A stretch of 59,803 bases of DNA from contig JAJZJL010000009.1 of assembly GCA_021810145.1 (NCBI GenBank), positions 1 to 59,803 on the forward strand. Reading direction: 5' to 3'. Source of the stretch: Planctomycetota bacterium. GTDB taxonomy: Bacteria > Planctomycetota > Phycisphaerae > WQYP01. This document shows positions 8,566 through 16,463 of this stretch, piece after piece (the stretch's first letter is position 1; the number at the start of each line of letters is the position of its first letter). The notes under the pieces were generated by a model. That model saw nothing but the letters and a program-made list of their open reading frames with translations. It was not told the origin of the DNA and did not search any database. The position numbers and the translations under genes were made by a program.

Positions 8566-9921
8566 GTGAGGCAAAAAATCAATCGAGGTTTATTGAAGCT
8601 GATCGTACTGGCCCTCATGTTCGGCATTTTGGCAGGACGAAATACCCGTGCCGGCGCTGCCGGAGCGATTCGGGCTGCGGAAAATAATCCCGCCGGCAGT
8701 AACAGCGGGAGATCGGCCGCTTACGCCCTGCAGCGGGGGTTGCAGCAGGCGATGGACAGGGCCGGATGGTGGCGGCAGATCGTCCGGCAACCCAATGGGC
8801 GATTGCATCATGCTTATCTGATTCCCGGATCGATGTACTACGAGCTGTTTGACTGGGACACCTATTTTATGGGCTTGGCGTTAAGCTACAGCCATCGCGG
8901 CCAGAGCCTCGCCGGTTCGGTGGAGGATTTTCTTCACTTTACCGACCATGATGATGCCTACCGGGGTTATACGCCGCGCGAAGTTGATGGAAAGCATTTT
9001 TTCGCACTGCCGGAAATGTGTAAACCCTTCCTCGCGCAGATGGCCCTGCGCGCGACGTTAACATTGCACAACGTGTCCTGGCTGAAACCGTATTATCCAC
9101 GACTTGCTGATACGTTGTGGTACTGGCGACACGCCCGGCGGTCCTCCGATGGTCTGTTCACCTGGTTTGACGGAGTGGAAAGCGGCACGGACAACAGCCC
9201 GGCGGTCTTCACCGTACCGGCCGACCGCACGGAAGGGGTGGACTTGGCTTGTTATATTTACCGCGAATATCTGGCCATGGCTGATCTGGCGAGCTTGTTG
9301 GGAAAACCCGCCGATGTTCGGCTTTATCAGCAACGCGCTGCAAAACTTAAACACCTGATTCAAAAAAGGCTGTGGGATGCCAGCGCCGGCACATTTTACA
9401 ATCGCAACTGCCGCACCGGCGCATTTATCCGCGTGCCGGAATGGACCAATCTGGTGCCGCTGTGGGCGCATGTGGCTACCAGACGGCAGGCACAGATTCT
9501 AATTAAGCGTTATGTGCTTAACCCGCACGAGTTCTGGACCCGTTATGGCATACGCAGTCTGGCTCCGGGAAGTCCCGCTTACCATCCTGTGCACGGCTAC
9601 TGGCAGGGGCCCATCTGGATTGTCAGCGATTACATGGTTATGCACGGTCTGATGAATTACGGTTATAACACGCAGGCCCGGCTTTTGGCCCGTAACACGG
9701 TCGCCACTTTGTTAGGAGATATAAAGGCCACCGGCGGAATGCACGAGACATACAACCCAAATACAGGTGCGGGCCAGAATGGCGGTTACTTCAAAAGCTG
9801 GGACATGCTCGGAGCGTATATGATTCGAGAAGCGTATACCGGTGAGGATGCCGCGAAAATACCAACGGTAGCGCAGCTCAAGGCGGCATGGAACAACCAT
9901 GGCGCATCAGCATTACAGTAG
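8566..9921 (+). CDS. secreted six-hairpin glycoside hydrolase (trehalase/MGH1-like)
   Basis: A probable exported (alpha/alpha)6-barrel glycosidase of the clan that includes GH37 trehalase, GH63 and mannosylglycerate hydrolase-like enzymes. I start it at the GTG at 8566 because GGAGA lies 6 bases upstream; this gives 451 residues with a signal peptide at about 8-30. Clan-typical stretches are ELFDWDTYFMGLALSY, the Trp-rich W-Y-W-R-H-A-R-R-S-S-D-G-L-F-T-W, YWQGPIWIVSDYMVMHGL and M-H-E-T-Y-N-P-N-T-G-A-G near the C-terminus, where the general acid/base residues of this clan lie. The substrate, probably a disaccharide or glycan from outside the cytoplasm, cannot be assigned. It stands alone between repeat regions. 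Confidence 0.82.
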   Translation: MRQKINRGLLKLIVLALMFGILAGRNTRAGAAGAIRAAENNPAGSNSGRSAAYALQRGLQQAMDRAGWWRQIVRQPNGRLHHAYLIPGSMYYELFDWDTYFMGLALSYSHRGQSLAGSVEDFLHFTDHDDAYRGYTPREVDGKHFFALPEMCKPFLAQMALRATLTLHNVSWLKPYYPRLADTLWYWRHARRSSDGLFTWFDGVESGTDNSPAVFTVPADRTEGVDLACYIYREYLAMADLASLLGKPADVRLYQQRAAKLKHLIQKRLWDASAGTFYNRNCRTGAFIRVPEWTNLVPLWAHVATRRQAQILIKRYVLNPHEFWTRYGIRSLAPGSPAYHPVHGYWQGPIWIVSDYMVMHGLMNYGYNTQARLLARNTVATLLGDIKATGGMHETYNPNTGAGQNGGYFKSWDMLGAYMIREAYTGEDAAKIPTVAQLKAAWNNHGASALQ

Positions 9922-10808
9922 TGTGCGTGCGTATTGTTTAAGATTCGGCGATCGCTGCCAATCCATCGCGCCCCCGCGGTGCCGGGGGCAGATCCACCGG
10001 TGGCAAACGCAACGCGGTTAGAGAGTCATGTTAGCCGGCACATTCATGTGCCGGTGTTCTGCCGGGTGTGGCGCCGCACAACGCCCCCCGATTGCCGCAA
10101 CAAAGGTTGCCCACGCCCCCCAAAAATTCCAATATTTTATTGCGCGGAAGCGAAGTGCCGACGACAAAATGACAGCAGCAAGCAAGCTGCCGGCAGGGTT
10201 CGTACTGCCTTGGGCCGGTAGTTGCTTCCGTGATTCCATTTTAATTGTATGTACATATCTGTATCAAACACGATGGATTGTATGATGTTACGAACGCGGA
10301 TTTCTCTCTGAGCCTGTTTGGAAACTCCGCCGGGAGCGTTGGGGCGGCAAACGGCCGTCTGCGGCGTATTCGATCCTCAACATATTCCGGAATATGCTTC
10401 GGATCTGCGTCCTTGCATCCGTCCATTTGCCAAGCCAATGAACCCGCATCGGCCTTTTCAAATAGGCTTTTACGCAGGAGGAACGCTAAAATCCGGCAGC
10501 CACTTGCTTCCTGCGAGGGTTGTCGGCAAGAGGGGCTTAAGGCTGCTTTCCAGACTCCGATGACCTCGTCACATGGAATCAGGCGGCAACTCTCCGAATG
10601 TCTCGGATGGTCCCCAAACGTCGCAGGCCCCGCTTCACCTTTTCGCAGGTTCCCGCGGACCGATCCAGATCGAAATGCAATTGCCGAAGGTGCGGTTGCA
10701 GCAGTGCCACCAAAGGCCTGCCGTTATACGTTTCAATCGGACTTGTCGCGGTCCCATGACTACCATAGGATATATAAGGATCGGCTGGTCCGGTTCCCGG
10801 AGAATTGT
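9922..10808. other. non-coding stretch before the HEPN pair
   Basis: Nearly 0.9 kb without a supported gene. An open frame reads through 10245-10808 into the next gene, but its composition is unlike protein and I treat it as spurious upstream extension. A possible promoter for the HEPN pair is TTGTCG, 17 bases, TAGGAT near 10741-10770. No member of the window's repeat families was recognised here. Confidence 0.5.
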
Positions 10809-11258
10809 ATGACAACGCAGCAACTCGAAAAATTTTTCAGAAAAAAAGCCCAACGGTCGCGCTCAGTAAGTTCCGCAAAACTTCGCCAGCGGTGGCTCAA
10901 TGCGGTAAGGGATCTTTACATTGAAATCGAGACGAAATACCTGGCGCGGCTGATCAAGGATAAGGTTGTCACAGTCAGCCGGAGACCCAAGACAATGTTT
11001 GAAGAGTCGCTGGGCGAGTACAGCGTCGATGATTTAATAATCAATGTGGGCGACGAGAGCGCCGTGTTCTCACCGAAAGGTCGTCTGATTGTCGGTGCGC
11101 AGGGGCGTGTGGATCTGGAAGGCGAACGCGCAGTTGTCACGCTTGTACTGAATCCCGGCCGATGGTCCATCGTGGCTTCCCGCACGCCAACGCTGCGACT
11201 TGTACCCTTGAGTGAGCAATCGTTGCTTGAGGCCGTTAAGGATGTCATGCGGGCATGA
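10809..11258 (+). CDS. hypothetical protein, partner of the HEPN gene
   Basis: I do not recognise the family. It has 149 residues starting MTTQQLEKFFRKKAQRSRS. The first 55 are basic and helical (R-K-K-A-Q-R, R-Q-R-W-L-N-A-V-R-D-L-Y-I-E-I-E-T-K-Y-L); the rest is beta-rich. Its stop overlaps the start of the next gene in ATGA, so the two are almost certainly translated together. The upstream position and small size suit an antitoxin or specificity partner of the HEPN protein, but that rests on gene order. The ATG at 10809 was chosen because upstream in-frame codons do not look coding. Confidence 0.65.
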   Translation: MTTQQLEKFFRKKAQRSRSVSSAKLRQRWLNAVRDLYIEIETKYLARLIKDKVVTVSRRPKTMFEESLGEYSVDDLIINVGDESAVFSPKGRLIVGAQGRVDLEGERAVVTLVLNPGRWSIVASRTPTLRLVPLSEQSLLEAVKDVMRA

Positions 11259-11785
11259 ACGGATTGTTTGGCCAAAACCGAATTTTGACGATTGCCGATG
11301 TTTCCCAACTTCACGAGAAGATTCATCTCGCCATTAACAGCCAATTACGTCAGGAAAGGGCGGCGCAATGCCCTCAAGCTGATGCCATTTTTTTTGGCAT
11401 GACTCCCGGTGAGGTTGACGCTTTGTTCCTCCGGATCGACCAAATGGCGATGCTTGATTTGCTTTCGACTGTCGAGGCGCACCTGCGAATGGATTTTCAG
11501 AATCGCGTCCGGGAAAAGAGGAAAGATGCGCTTTCAAGGCAGTTCCGGAGCGTGGCAAAGCGTCGGCATCACCGAATCCGGCTGAAAGAGGATATCCTCG
11601 CTGGCTGGAGCGAACACTATCAGGGAAGCAAAGTCTCAATAAACGACTTCAATGCTGCGCTGAAAGTACGGGATTGGTTGGCGCACGGGCGGTATTGGGT
11701 CCCTAAGTTCCAACCGGGATATAACAGGATTGTCGTGCGGGACATTTGCAATAATCTTGCTCAGGCTTTATTCCCGCCCTCCTGA
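11255..11785 (+). CDS. HEPN-domain protein (candidate RNase toxin)
   Basis: A 176-residue helical protein with R139-D-W-L-A-H144 in the segment ALKVRDWLAHGRYW. This fits the R-x4-6-H catalytic motif of HEPN ribonucleases and sits, as usual, at the start of the last long helix. The general look recalls HEPN proteins of the MAE_28990/MAE_18760 type, which I cannot confirm. Such proteins commonly act as toxins or abortive-infection nucleases cutting RNA. Its start codon overlaps the stop of the preceding gene by four bases. It converges on the phage protease gene, 32 bases away, placing the pair in a phage-derived neighbourhood. Confidence 0.6.
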   Translation: MNGLFGQNRILTIADVSQLHEKIHLAINSQLRQERAAQCPQADAIFFGMTPGEVDALFLRIDQMAMLDLLSTVEAHLRMDFQNRVREKRKDALSRQFRSVAKRRHHRIRLKEDILAGWSEHYQGSKVSINDFNAALKVRDWLAHGRYWVPKFQPGYNRIVVRDICNNLAQALFPPS

Positions 11786-11817
11786 ATGGGACTATGAAAC
11801 GATTCGTGGCATACTTG

Positions 11818-12612
11818 CTACCGCAGAATTCCCGCGTGGCGGTCAAACGCGGATTGTACAATGGCCTCTGTATCCACAGCCCGCAATTGTTGTGCGATCA
11901 GCCACCCGATTTCTCCGCGGCTGAGCCGGCGAATGGATTTTGGCGGGTTACGAAAAGATATGCCCGTATCGGCGGCCCGTGCGGGCACCGGGCTCGTAGT
12001 TGACACTTCCTGTGAATCCTCGCTGTTAATCGAGTTCCTAACGTCATCATTGGCTGCCGCATTGCCGCAGGCTGTCCGTTGATCGCAGTTTGTTGCCCGT
12101 TGTAAAATCGCCCACGTTTCCGGTGCCACCTTCTTGCTGATGGCCAGCATGGTAGCCTCCGGATTGGCCGGGATTCCCACCAGGCTGAATTCCAGCAGTT
12201 CCCATTGGCGATAAATGCGCCGGGCTTTTTTCAGTTCCGGCCGACGGACGATTTCTTCGGCGGTGGGATTGGAATATTCACCCGGCAGAAAACCCACGCT
12301 GTAACTGTTTAACACGCCATCCTGGGCCAGCGCGAACATATCGCGGCCGAATTGCGTTTTATCCGTGCACCGGTATTTCGCCAATATCCGCTCACCGCTT
12401 TTTTTCACCCATTGTGCCGCACCCAACGGCAGCGCGGTGTCATGGTTATAAAACACCGTCAAGCCGGCATAATTTTTTCGCAGCAATCCTTCCGGTAAAA
12501 CCACATCGCCGTCGCGATCCACGGCGGGTGTGGAAATGCACGCCACAATCTCCCGTCGGCCTGCTTGCACTTCAATGAGTTGTCCTTCAAATGCTTTTCG
12601 CAATATCGACAT
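11818..12612 (-). CDS. HK97-family prohead protease
   Basis: A caudovirus maturation protease of the HK97 prohead family (MEROPS U35 type), which cleaves scaffold and capsid during head maturation. The 264 residues begin MSILRKAFEGQLIEVQ. The conserved core runs through STPAVDRDGDVVLPEGL, the F-Y-N-H-D-T segment with the catalytic His, and W-E-L-L-E-F-S-L-V-G-I-P-A-N-P-E-A with the catalytic Ser. The last 90 residues are a low-similarity tail, perhaps a remnant scaffold domain. AGGAG lies just upstream of the ATG. Portal would precede it directly in a phage, and an IS3 element has separated them. No capsid gene follows, so this is a phage remnant. Confidence 0.88.
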   Translation of the reverse strand: MSILRKAFEGQLIEVQAGRREIVACISTPAVDRDGDVVLPEGLLRKNYAGLTVFYNHDTALPLGAAQWVKKSGERILAKYRCTDKTQFGRDMFALAQDGVLNSYSVGFLPGEYSNPTAEEIVRRPELKKARRIYRQWELLEFSLVGIPANPEATMLAISKKVAPETWAILQRATNCDQRTACGNAAANDDVRNSINSEDSQEVSTTSPVPARAADTGISFRNPPKSIRRLSRGEIGWLIAQQLRAVDTEAIVQSAFDRHAGILR

Positions 12613-12685
12613 GGCGAACTCCTGATTTTCGCTTTTTTATTTATGATTCACCGGTGAAACGATTTCACCATGAATGTTGTGATGC

Positions 12686-12819
12686 CTGTGACAGATTCCG
12701 CAAGTTCTTTATGGTCCTGACCCCTGGTTTTCTAACTCTGCCGTTACCGGCACCATCAGCCAAATCCATTCTCCAATCCAGCTCCAACCCAGCTCGGCAT
12801 CGCATATACCCGCCGCACA
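12686..12819 (-). repeat. three-copy 125-base module, copy 2 (inverted)
   Basis: From TGTGACAGATTCCGCAAG to CGCCGCACA. It is the reverse complement of 7981-8104 with a short internal duplication (CCAATCCAGCTCCAACCCAG), and lies between the protease gene and the IS element. Confidence 0.85.
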
Positions 12820-13007
12820 GGGAAGCCATGCACATCCGTCACTCATTATGTCAAGTCCTGATCTAAAGTTGTCACATTATTGTTCCTTATTCACATCCAA
12901 GTTTAGCTTCCATTGGGGGTTCGCGTGGGGGCCTGCGCAGCGAAGGGAGGGCGAGCGCAGCGAGCCTGACCGAAGCGGAGCAGGCCCCCCACGCGACGCG
13001 ACGCCCA

Positions 13008-13865
13008 TCACCCCTCCAGGACGCGGGCTCTCGCTTCCCAGCCTACGGGTTCCCGGCTCGGATGCCGCGGTATTATCCCATCCCTATGCACCGCCGACGG
13101 TACTCGCATACTCAGGCTCCCGTGTGGGCGACTTTGGTTGTAAATCAGAACCGCCTGTTGCACCAATGCCTGCACCATCGCCTTCTTCGGAATGCTTTCG
13201 CCAAGGCCCAATTCCTGCTTGAGTACCCCGTTTAATCGTTCCGCCTGGCCATTCTCATAACAGTGGTTCTCCTCCGTCATGCTTATCCCCATACCAGCCG
13301 CCTGTAACTGCCTTATGTACGCCTCACAGCAGTACTGGCTGCCGCGATCCGAGTGATGGATCGCATACGCATCCGATGGCAATTGCTCGATCGCCTGCGA
13401 TCCAGCCCGCATCGCGCCTTCCATCTCCAGGCTGTCCGAACAGTCAAAGCCTACAATTTTGCGGCTGTAGGCATCCATCACCAGGCTCAGATACATAAAT
13501 CCCTCATCCGTCCGGATATACGTTATATCGCTGACCAGAACCTGATGGGGACCTGTAATCGACATATCACGGATAATGTTGGGATATACCGCAAATCCAT
13601 GCCTGCTGTACGTCGTGCGGGATCCACGCTTCGGGCGTTCTATGAGCATATTATTCCGCCTTAACAAGCTAAATACTCTATCCCGGCCTATCACCACACC
13701 CGCCCCTTCCAGTTCCGGTACGATCCGGTGCAGCAGCTTCCGGCACCCCAGACGCGGCATGCGCTGACGCTCTTTCCGCACCAATTCCAAAATCAAGGCC
13801 TCATCCACCGTCAAACGTTCCCGAACCAGCCGGGATTTGTAATAATTCTGCCGCGTCATGCCCAC
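13008..13865 (-). CDS. IS3-family transposase OrfB (DDE integrase core)
   Basis: The catalytic half of the transposase. From the first internal ATG it has 285 residues, but the frame is open upstream to the slippage site, so the real product is the OrfAB fusion. An HTH_21-type region covers about residues 20-80. The rve core holds the DDE residues in VSDITYIRT, H-H-S-D-R-G-S-Q-Y and E-N-G-Q-A-E-R-L-N. The C-terminus ends V-Y-N-Q-S-R-P-H-G-S-L type, normal for this family. No stop or frameshift other than the programmed one was seen, so it may be active. Confidence 0.93.
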   Translation of the reverse strand: MGMTRQNYYKSRLVRERLTVDEALILELVRKERQRMPRLGCRKLLHRIVPELEGAGVVIGRDRVFSLLRRNNMLIERPKRGSRTTYSRHGFAVYPNIIRDMSITGPHQVLVSDITYIRTDEGFMYLSLVMDAYSRKIVGFDCSDSLEMEGAMRAGSQAIEQLPSDAYAIHHSDRGSQYCCEAYIRQLQAAGMGISMTEENHCYENGQAERLNGVLKQELGLGESIPKKAMVQALVQQAVLIYNQSRPHGSLSMRVPSAVHRDGIIPRHPSREPVGWEARARVLEG

Positions 13866-13903
13866 TAAGCCGCACAGCGACTTGACCCCACGCGGTTGCT
13901 GCT

Positions 13904-14284
13904 CTACGCCGATGTGGACCGCTTCCCATCGGACTTTTTTTTAAAGTCCTCCACATCCTGACCCAACTGCTCGCAGGCCAGCTTCAAAAATGCCGCGTTC
14001 AACACGTTCTCCGCCTGCGTTTTCCCCAACGCCTGCTCCAACTGAGCTACGCGCTTTTTGTACTCCCGTATCTGATCTTGTTCATCTGGCTTTTCCACAC
14101 GCACCACCTTTGCTTGTAAATGATTCTTACCGTATTTATTGATCCATTTCTGCACCGTTGTCGCGCCGGGAATCCCGTGGTGCAACCGCGCCTGGGTAAT
14201 CGACTCGAATCGACCATTCTCCAACTCTTCGACCACCTGCCGCTTGAAGCACTCACTATACCGCTTTATAACCCGTATTCGCAT
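13904..14284 (-). CDS. IS3-family transposase OrfA
   Basis: The 126-residue DNA-binding half. It has an N-terminal helix-turn-helix (S-I-T-Q-A-R-L-H-H-G-I-P-G-A-T-T-V-Q-K-W) and a C-terminal leucine-zipper region (EYKKRVAQLEQALGKTQAEN) typical of OrfA dimerisation. It ends shortly after the A8G run where ribosomes can slip by -1 into orfB. Reading the -1 frame through the junction gives a continuous segment beginning VRWEAVHIGVEQQPRG and leading to GMTRQNYYK of OrfB. Confidence 0.93.
   Translation of the reverse strand: MRIRVIKRYSECFKRQVVEELENGRFESITQARLHHGIPGATTVQKWINKYGKNHLQAKVVRVEKPDEQDQIREYKKRVAQLEQALGKTQAENVLNAAFLKLACEQLGQDVEDFKKKSDGKRSTSA
13934..13942 (-). promoter_or_regulatory. programmed -1 frameshift site of the IS3 transposase
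   Basis: On the minus strand a run of eight A followed by G (AAAAAAAAG), the standard IS3-family slippery heptamer type. The run is embedded in the short inverted repeat GGACTTT/AAAGTCC. Confidence 0.8.
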
Positions 14285-14343
14285 ATCTTAACTCCTGATA
14301 TTTCCATTGCCAAAAGTGACAACCTATATCAGGACGAGACATT

Positions 14344-14378
14344 ATTGGTCATTGATCATTGCTCACTGGTCATTGCTT
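14344..14378. repeat. heptamer array, 5 units ATTGGTC
   Basis: ATTGGTC, ATTGATC, ATTGCTC, ACTGGTC, ATTGCTT in exact register, starting 3 bases beyond the right end of the IS3 element. Confidence 0.88.
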
Positions 14379-14402
14379 CCCGGCGTGCGGAGATGTGTCT
14401 CC

Positions 14403-14455
14403 CATATCCGCGCAGTCCGCTTGGAGAGTTTACCCCGTGCGCGCCGGGGCGGTCC
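14403..14455 (-). repeat. ten-copy hairpin module, copy 3 (inverted)
   Basis: Reverse complement of the copy at 7199, ending in GCGCGCCGGGGCGGTCC. It lies between the IS element and the portal gene. Confidence 0.88.
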
Positions 14456-14537
14456 ATCCCGTCCCACCAGGGAGCTAATCCGATTCACCATCGCAATGCA
14501 AAGCCGACTTTTTGTAAGCCGGCGGATGTACCGGAGA

Positions 14538-15914
14538 TTATTGCGTCGCCATCGGCTGATCCGCGGGAGCCGTTGTGATTGCGTCCGCGGCTATCGCCGG
14601 GTTGCTGATGGATTGCAGGGGCGGCAGATCGGAAAAGCCCATGGCCCGGCGAATTTCCGCTTGGGTCAACACCCCGGCGCGAATGGCGATTTGTGTTTTT
14701 TCCAGTTCAAACGTTTCATCCGCCGGCACCGGATTCTCCGCCGCCAGGAAAAGCCGATCGCCATACAGCGGGGTGAGCATTTCATTGAGTTTTTGCTCCA
14801 GAATCAGCACCCGTGGCAAGATGGTCTGCCGGGCATATAGCGTTAAACTTGCCTGCATATTGGCGTAGGTGGCGTCTTTGCTTAACAGAGCCTCCGGCAC
14901 GCCAAACGCGTGGGCCAGACGCTTCAATGTTTCCCGGCTGATTTCCAGCGGCCCAAGGTCCGTCGGTGGATATCGGGCCGGAACAAATGTGCCCGCCTGT
15001 TGCGCCACCAGCACCCGCCCGTTGCCTTCGCCGCCGAACTTCTGATTCCACAGCAACTCCGCCCGTTCCGCCTGTGTTTTGGTCAGTTGGTCCTTGGGAA
15101 TAAATGTGCCATCCACGCGCGCACGGTTATCCATCAGTGCGTTTTCATACATGGCAAATTTGGCGGCCAATTCCGCCTGCATGTATGCGCTGCGCAGGGG
15201 TGCGTGGCGTCCACCATACGGGTCTTCCACAGCCGGAAACCGAAAATCCAGCACATTCTGTCTATCCAGTTGAATCCATGCCCCGGTCAAAGCGGGCATG
15301 TATTTATAGCCCACCACCGCCAGATCATTATTCCGCAGCGGCAGCACGCGCTGCGTGGGCAGTACCTTGATGCGCCGCACCGGATCAAACGGCCCCGGCT
15401 CCAGCAGCCAGTACGCTCCGCCGAATACTTCCATGTATACACCGGTCATGTAGCGCAACTGATAGCCATTTAATCCGTCGTTGTCTTTTTCCAGCAGATT
15501 CAACAACGGATGTTCGGTTATTTCCTCCACCTCCGCCGCCCGGGAAAGAGTTCGTGAGAAATTCGGATTTCCTTTGAGTTGTGCAAGTGTTTTAGCCGGT
15601 ACATGCCGGGTGGAAAAGCCGCTTACCAGCTTTTGGCCGGGCCGGCGAATGGCATAAAGTCGAAACGGCACCTGTGCGACAGATGCGGCATTCCAGTTGG
15701 CACAGGTATAAACCAGATCATTAGTAAGGTACTCCAACATAAGCTGGCTATCTGTGGGAATGCTGCGGCCCGCGGTACTGGTCAGCAGAGGCGATCCGAC
15801 GGAAATCCAGAAATCACCCGCTGATTTATCAATGTGTTCCATGGCAAGGCTATAGGCCCCGGCCAACGGGAGATAATCGGGAAAGTGGCGTTTTTTCAAT
15901 CGTTCCGCAGGCAA
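14538..15914 (-). CDS. phage portal protein (HK97-type)
   Basis: The dodecameric head-vertex protein through which tailed phages package DNA. Up to 458 residues match the Phage_portal pattern: LTNDLVYTCANWNAASVAQV near the N-terminus, T-E-H-P-L-L-N-L-L and Y-M-T-G-V-Y-M-E-V-F-G-G-A-Y-W-L-L in the body, and a helical segment SLTLYARQTILPRVLILEQ with the region L-S-K-D-A-T-Y-A-N preceding it. The outermost start is a TTG at 15914; a later ATG gives MEHIDKSAG. The 5' end abuts repeats, and no terminase gene is upstream, so the prophage is reduced to portal and protease. No internal stop is present. Confidence 0.88.
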   Translation of the reverse strand: MPAERLKKRHFPDYLPLAGAYSLAMEHIDKSAGDFWISVGSPLLTSTAGRSIPTDSQLMLEYLTNDLVYTCANWNAASVAQVPFRLYAIRRPGQKLVSGFSTRHVPAKTLAQLKGNPNFSRTLSRAAEVEEITEHPLLNLLEKDNDGLNGYQLRYMTGVYMEVFGGAYWLLEPGPFDPVRRIKVLPTQRVLPLRNNDLAVVGYKYMPALTGAWIQLDRQNVLDFRFPAVEDPYGGRHAPLRSAYMQAELAAKFAMYENALMDNRARVDGTFIPKDQLTKTQAERAELLWNQKFGGEGNGRVLVAQQAGTFVPARYPPTDLGPLEISRETLKRLAHAFGVPEALLSKDATYANMQASLTLYARQTILPRVLILEQKLNEMLTPLYGDRLFLAAENPVPADETFELEKTQIAIRAGVLTQAEIRRAMGFSDLPPLQSISNPAIAADAITTAPADQPMATQ

Positions 15915-16008
15915 GGCTTTGAAGCATGACGAAGCTGGTCAGTGGTGAATACAAACATAGTTCATGAAGCTTGCCTGCAACATCCACCGTGAAACAATCT
16001 GTCAATTT

Positions 16009-16029
16009 CTTCGCGAACTGCGAAGAATT
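16009..16029. repeat. hairpin TTCTTCGC/GCGAAGAA
   Basis: Perfect 8-base arms around loop GAACT. Homologous hairpins occur at 3123-3143 and, with altered left arm, near 16240. Confidence 0.75.
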
Positions 16030-16065
16030 CCCAGCTCGGCACACCGCGCTTTTGACGGACGGTTA

Positions 16066-16094
16066 CCGCCGGCAGAGCCGGCGGCTATGTGATG
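16066..16094 (+). repeat. REP-like hairpin with CTATGTG tail
   Basis: CCGCCGGC-aga-GCCGGCGG with perfect 8-base arms, followed by CTATGTGATG; a second hairpin GCGGC-ttc-GCCGC follows 8 bases further on. Confidence 0.75.
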
Positions 16095-16296
16095 TTTGGC
16101 TGCGGCTTCGCCGCGCTGGGGATAGCTTCGTGCCGTGGATCCCGTTGAATGATGCCTCGGCGGTAATAATCTCGGTGTACTCTGTGATCTCTGTGGCTAC
16201 TCCCGTGGTTTACGACTCTGTGCCACAATCCGTCAATTTCGCCGCGAACTACGAAGAATTCCCAGCTCGGCACACCGCGCTTTTGACGGACGGTTA

Positions 16297-16325
16297 CCGC
16301 CGGCAGAGCCGGCGGCTATGTGATG
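16297..16325 (+). repeat. REP-like hairpin with CTATGTG tail
   Basis: Identical to 16066-16094, as part of the tandem duplication of block C. Confidence 0.75.
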
Positions 16326-16463
16326 TTTGGCTGCGGCTTCGCCGCGCTGTGAAACATCCTGGCCCGGTAGTCCGCACATGCAGACACGTCGCCCGCGTTA
16401 CCGTGGCAGATTCATGCTCCGGCGCGTCGTCGTTGTGGCCGCCGGCCACTATAATCGTCGCCG

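Larger units (their letters stand above)
12849..14341 (-). mobile_element. IS3-family insertion sequence, apparently intact
   Basis: A 1,493-base element with imperfect terminal inverted repeats of about 30 bases. The left end starts TGTCAAGTCCTGATCTAAAG; the right end, read inward, starts TGTCTCGTCCTGATATAGG. The ends have the family's TG...CA form. A 3-base direct repeat TTA flanks both ends, matching IS3 target duplication. It carries orfA and orfB joined by an A8G slippage site. It sits between the phage portal and protease genes. Confidence 0.92.
15915..16463. other. tandem repeat block between portal and priA
   Basis: Two tandem copies of composite block C about 231 bases apart (16009-16125 and 16240-16350) with REP-like hairpins. 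Apparent frames here repeat the same peptide and are repeat translations. The last 100 bases are the priA leader. Confidence 0.75.

Noticed and set aside
10245..10808. N-terminal extension of the HEPN partner gene
   Set aside because: The residues are rich in Ser, Arg and Pro without pattern, and a good start exists at 10809.
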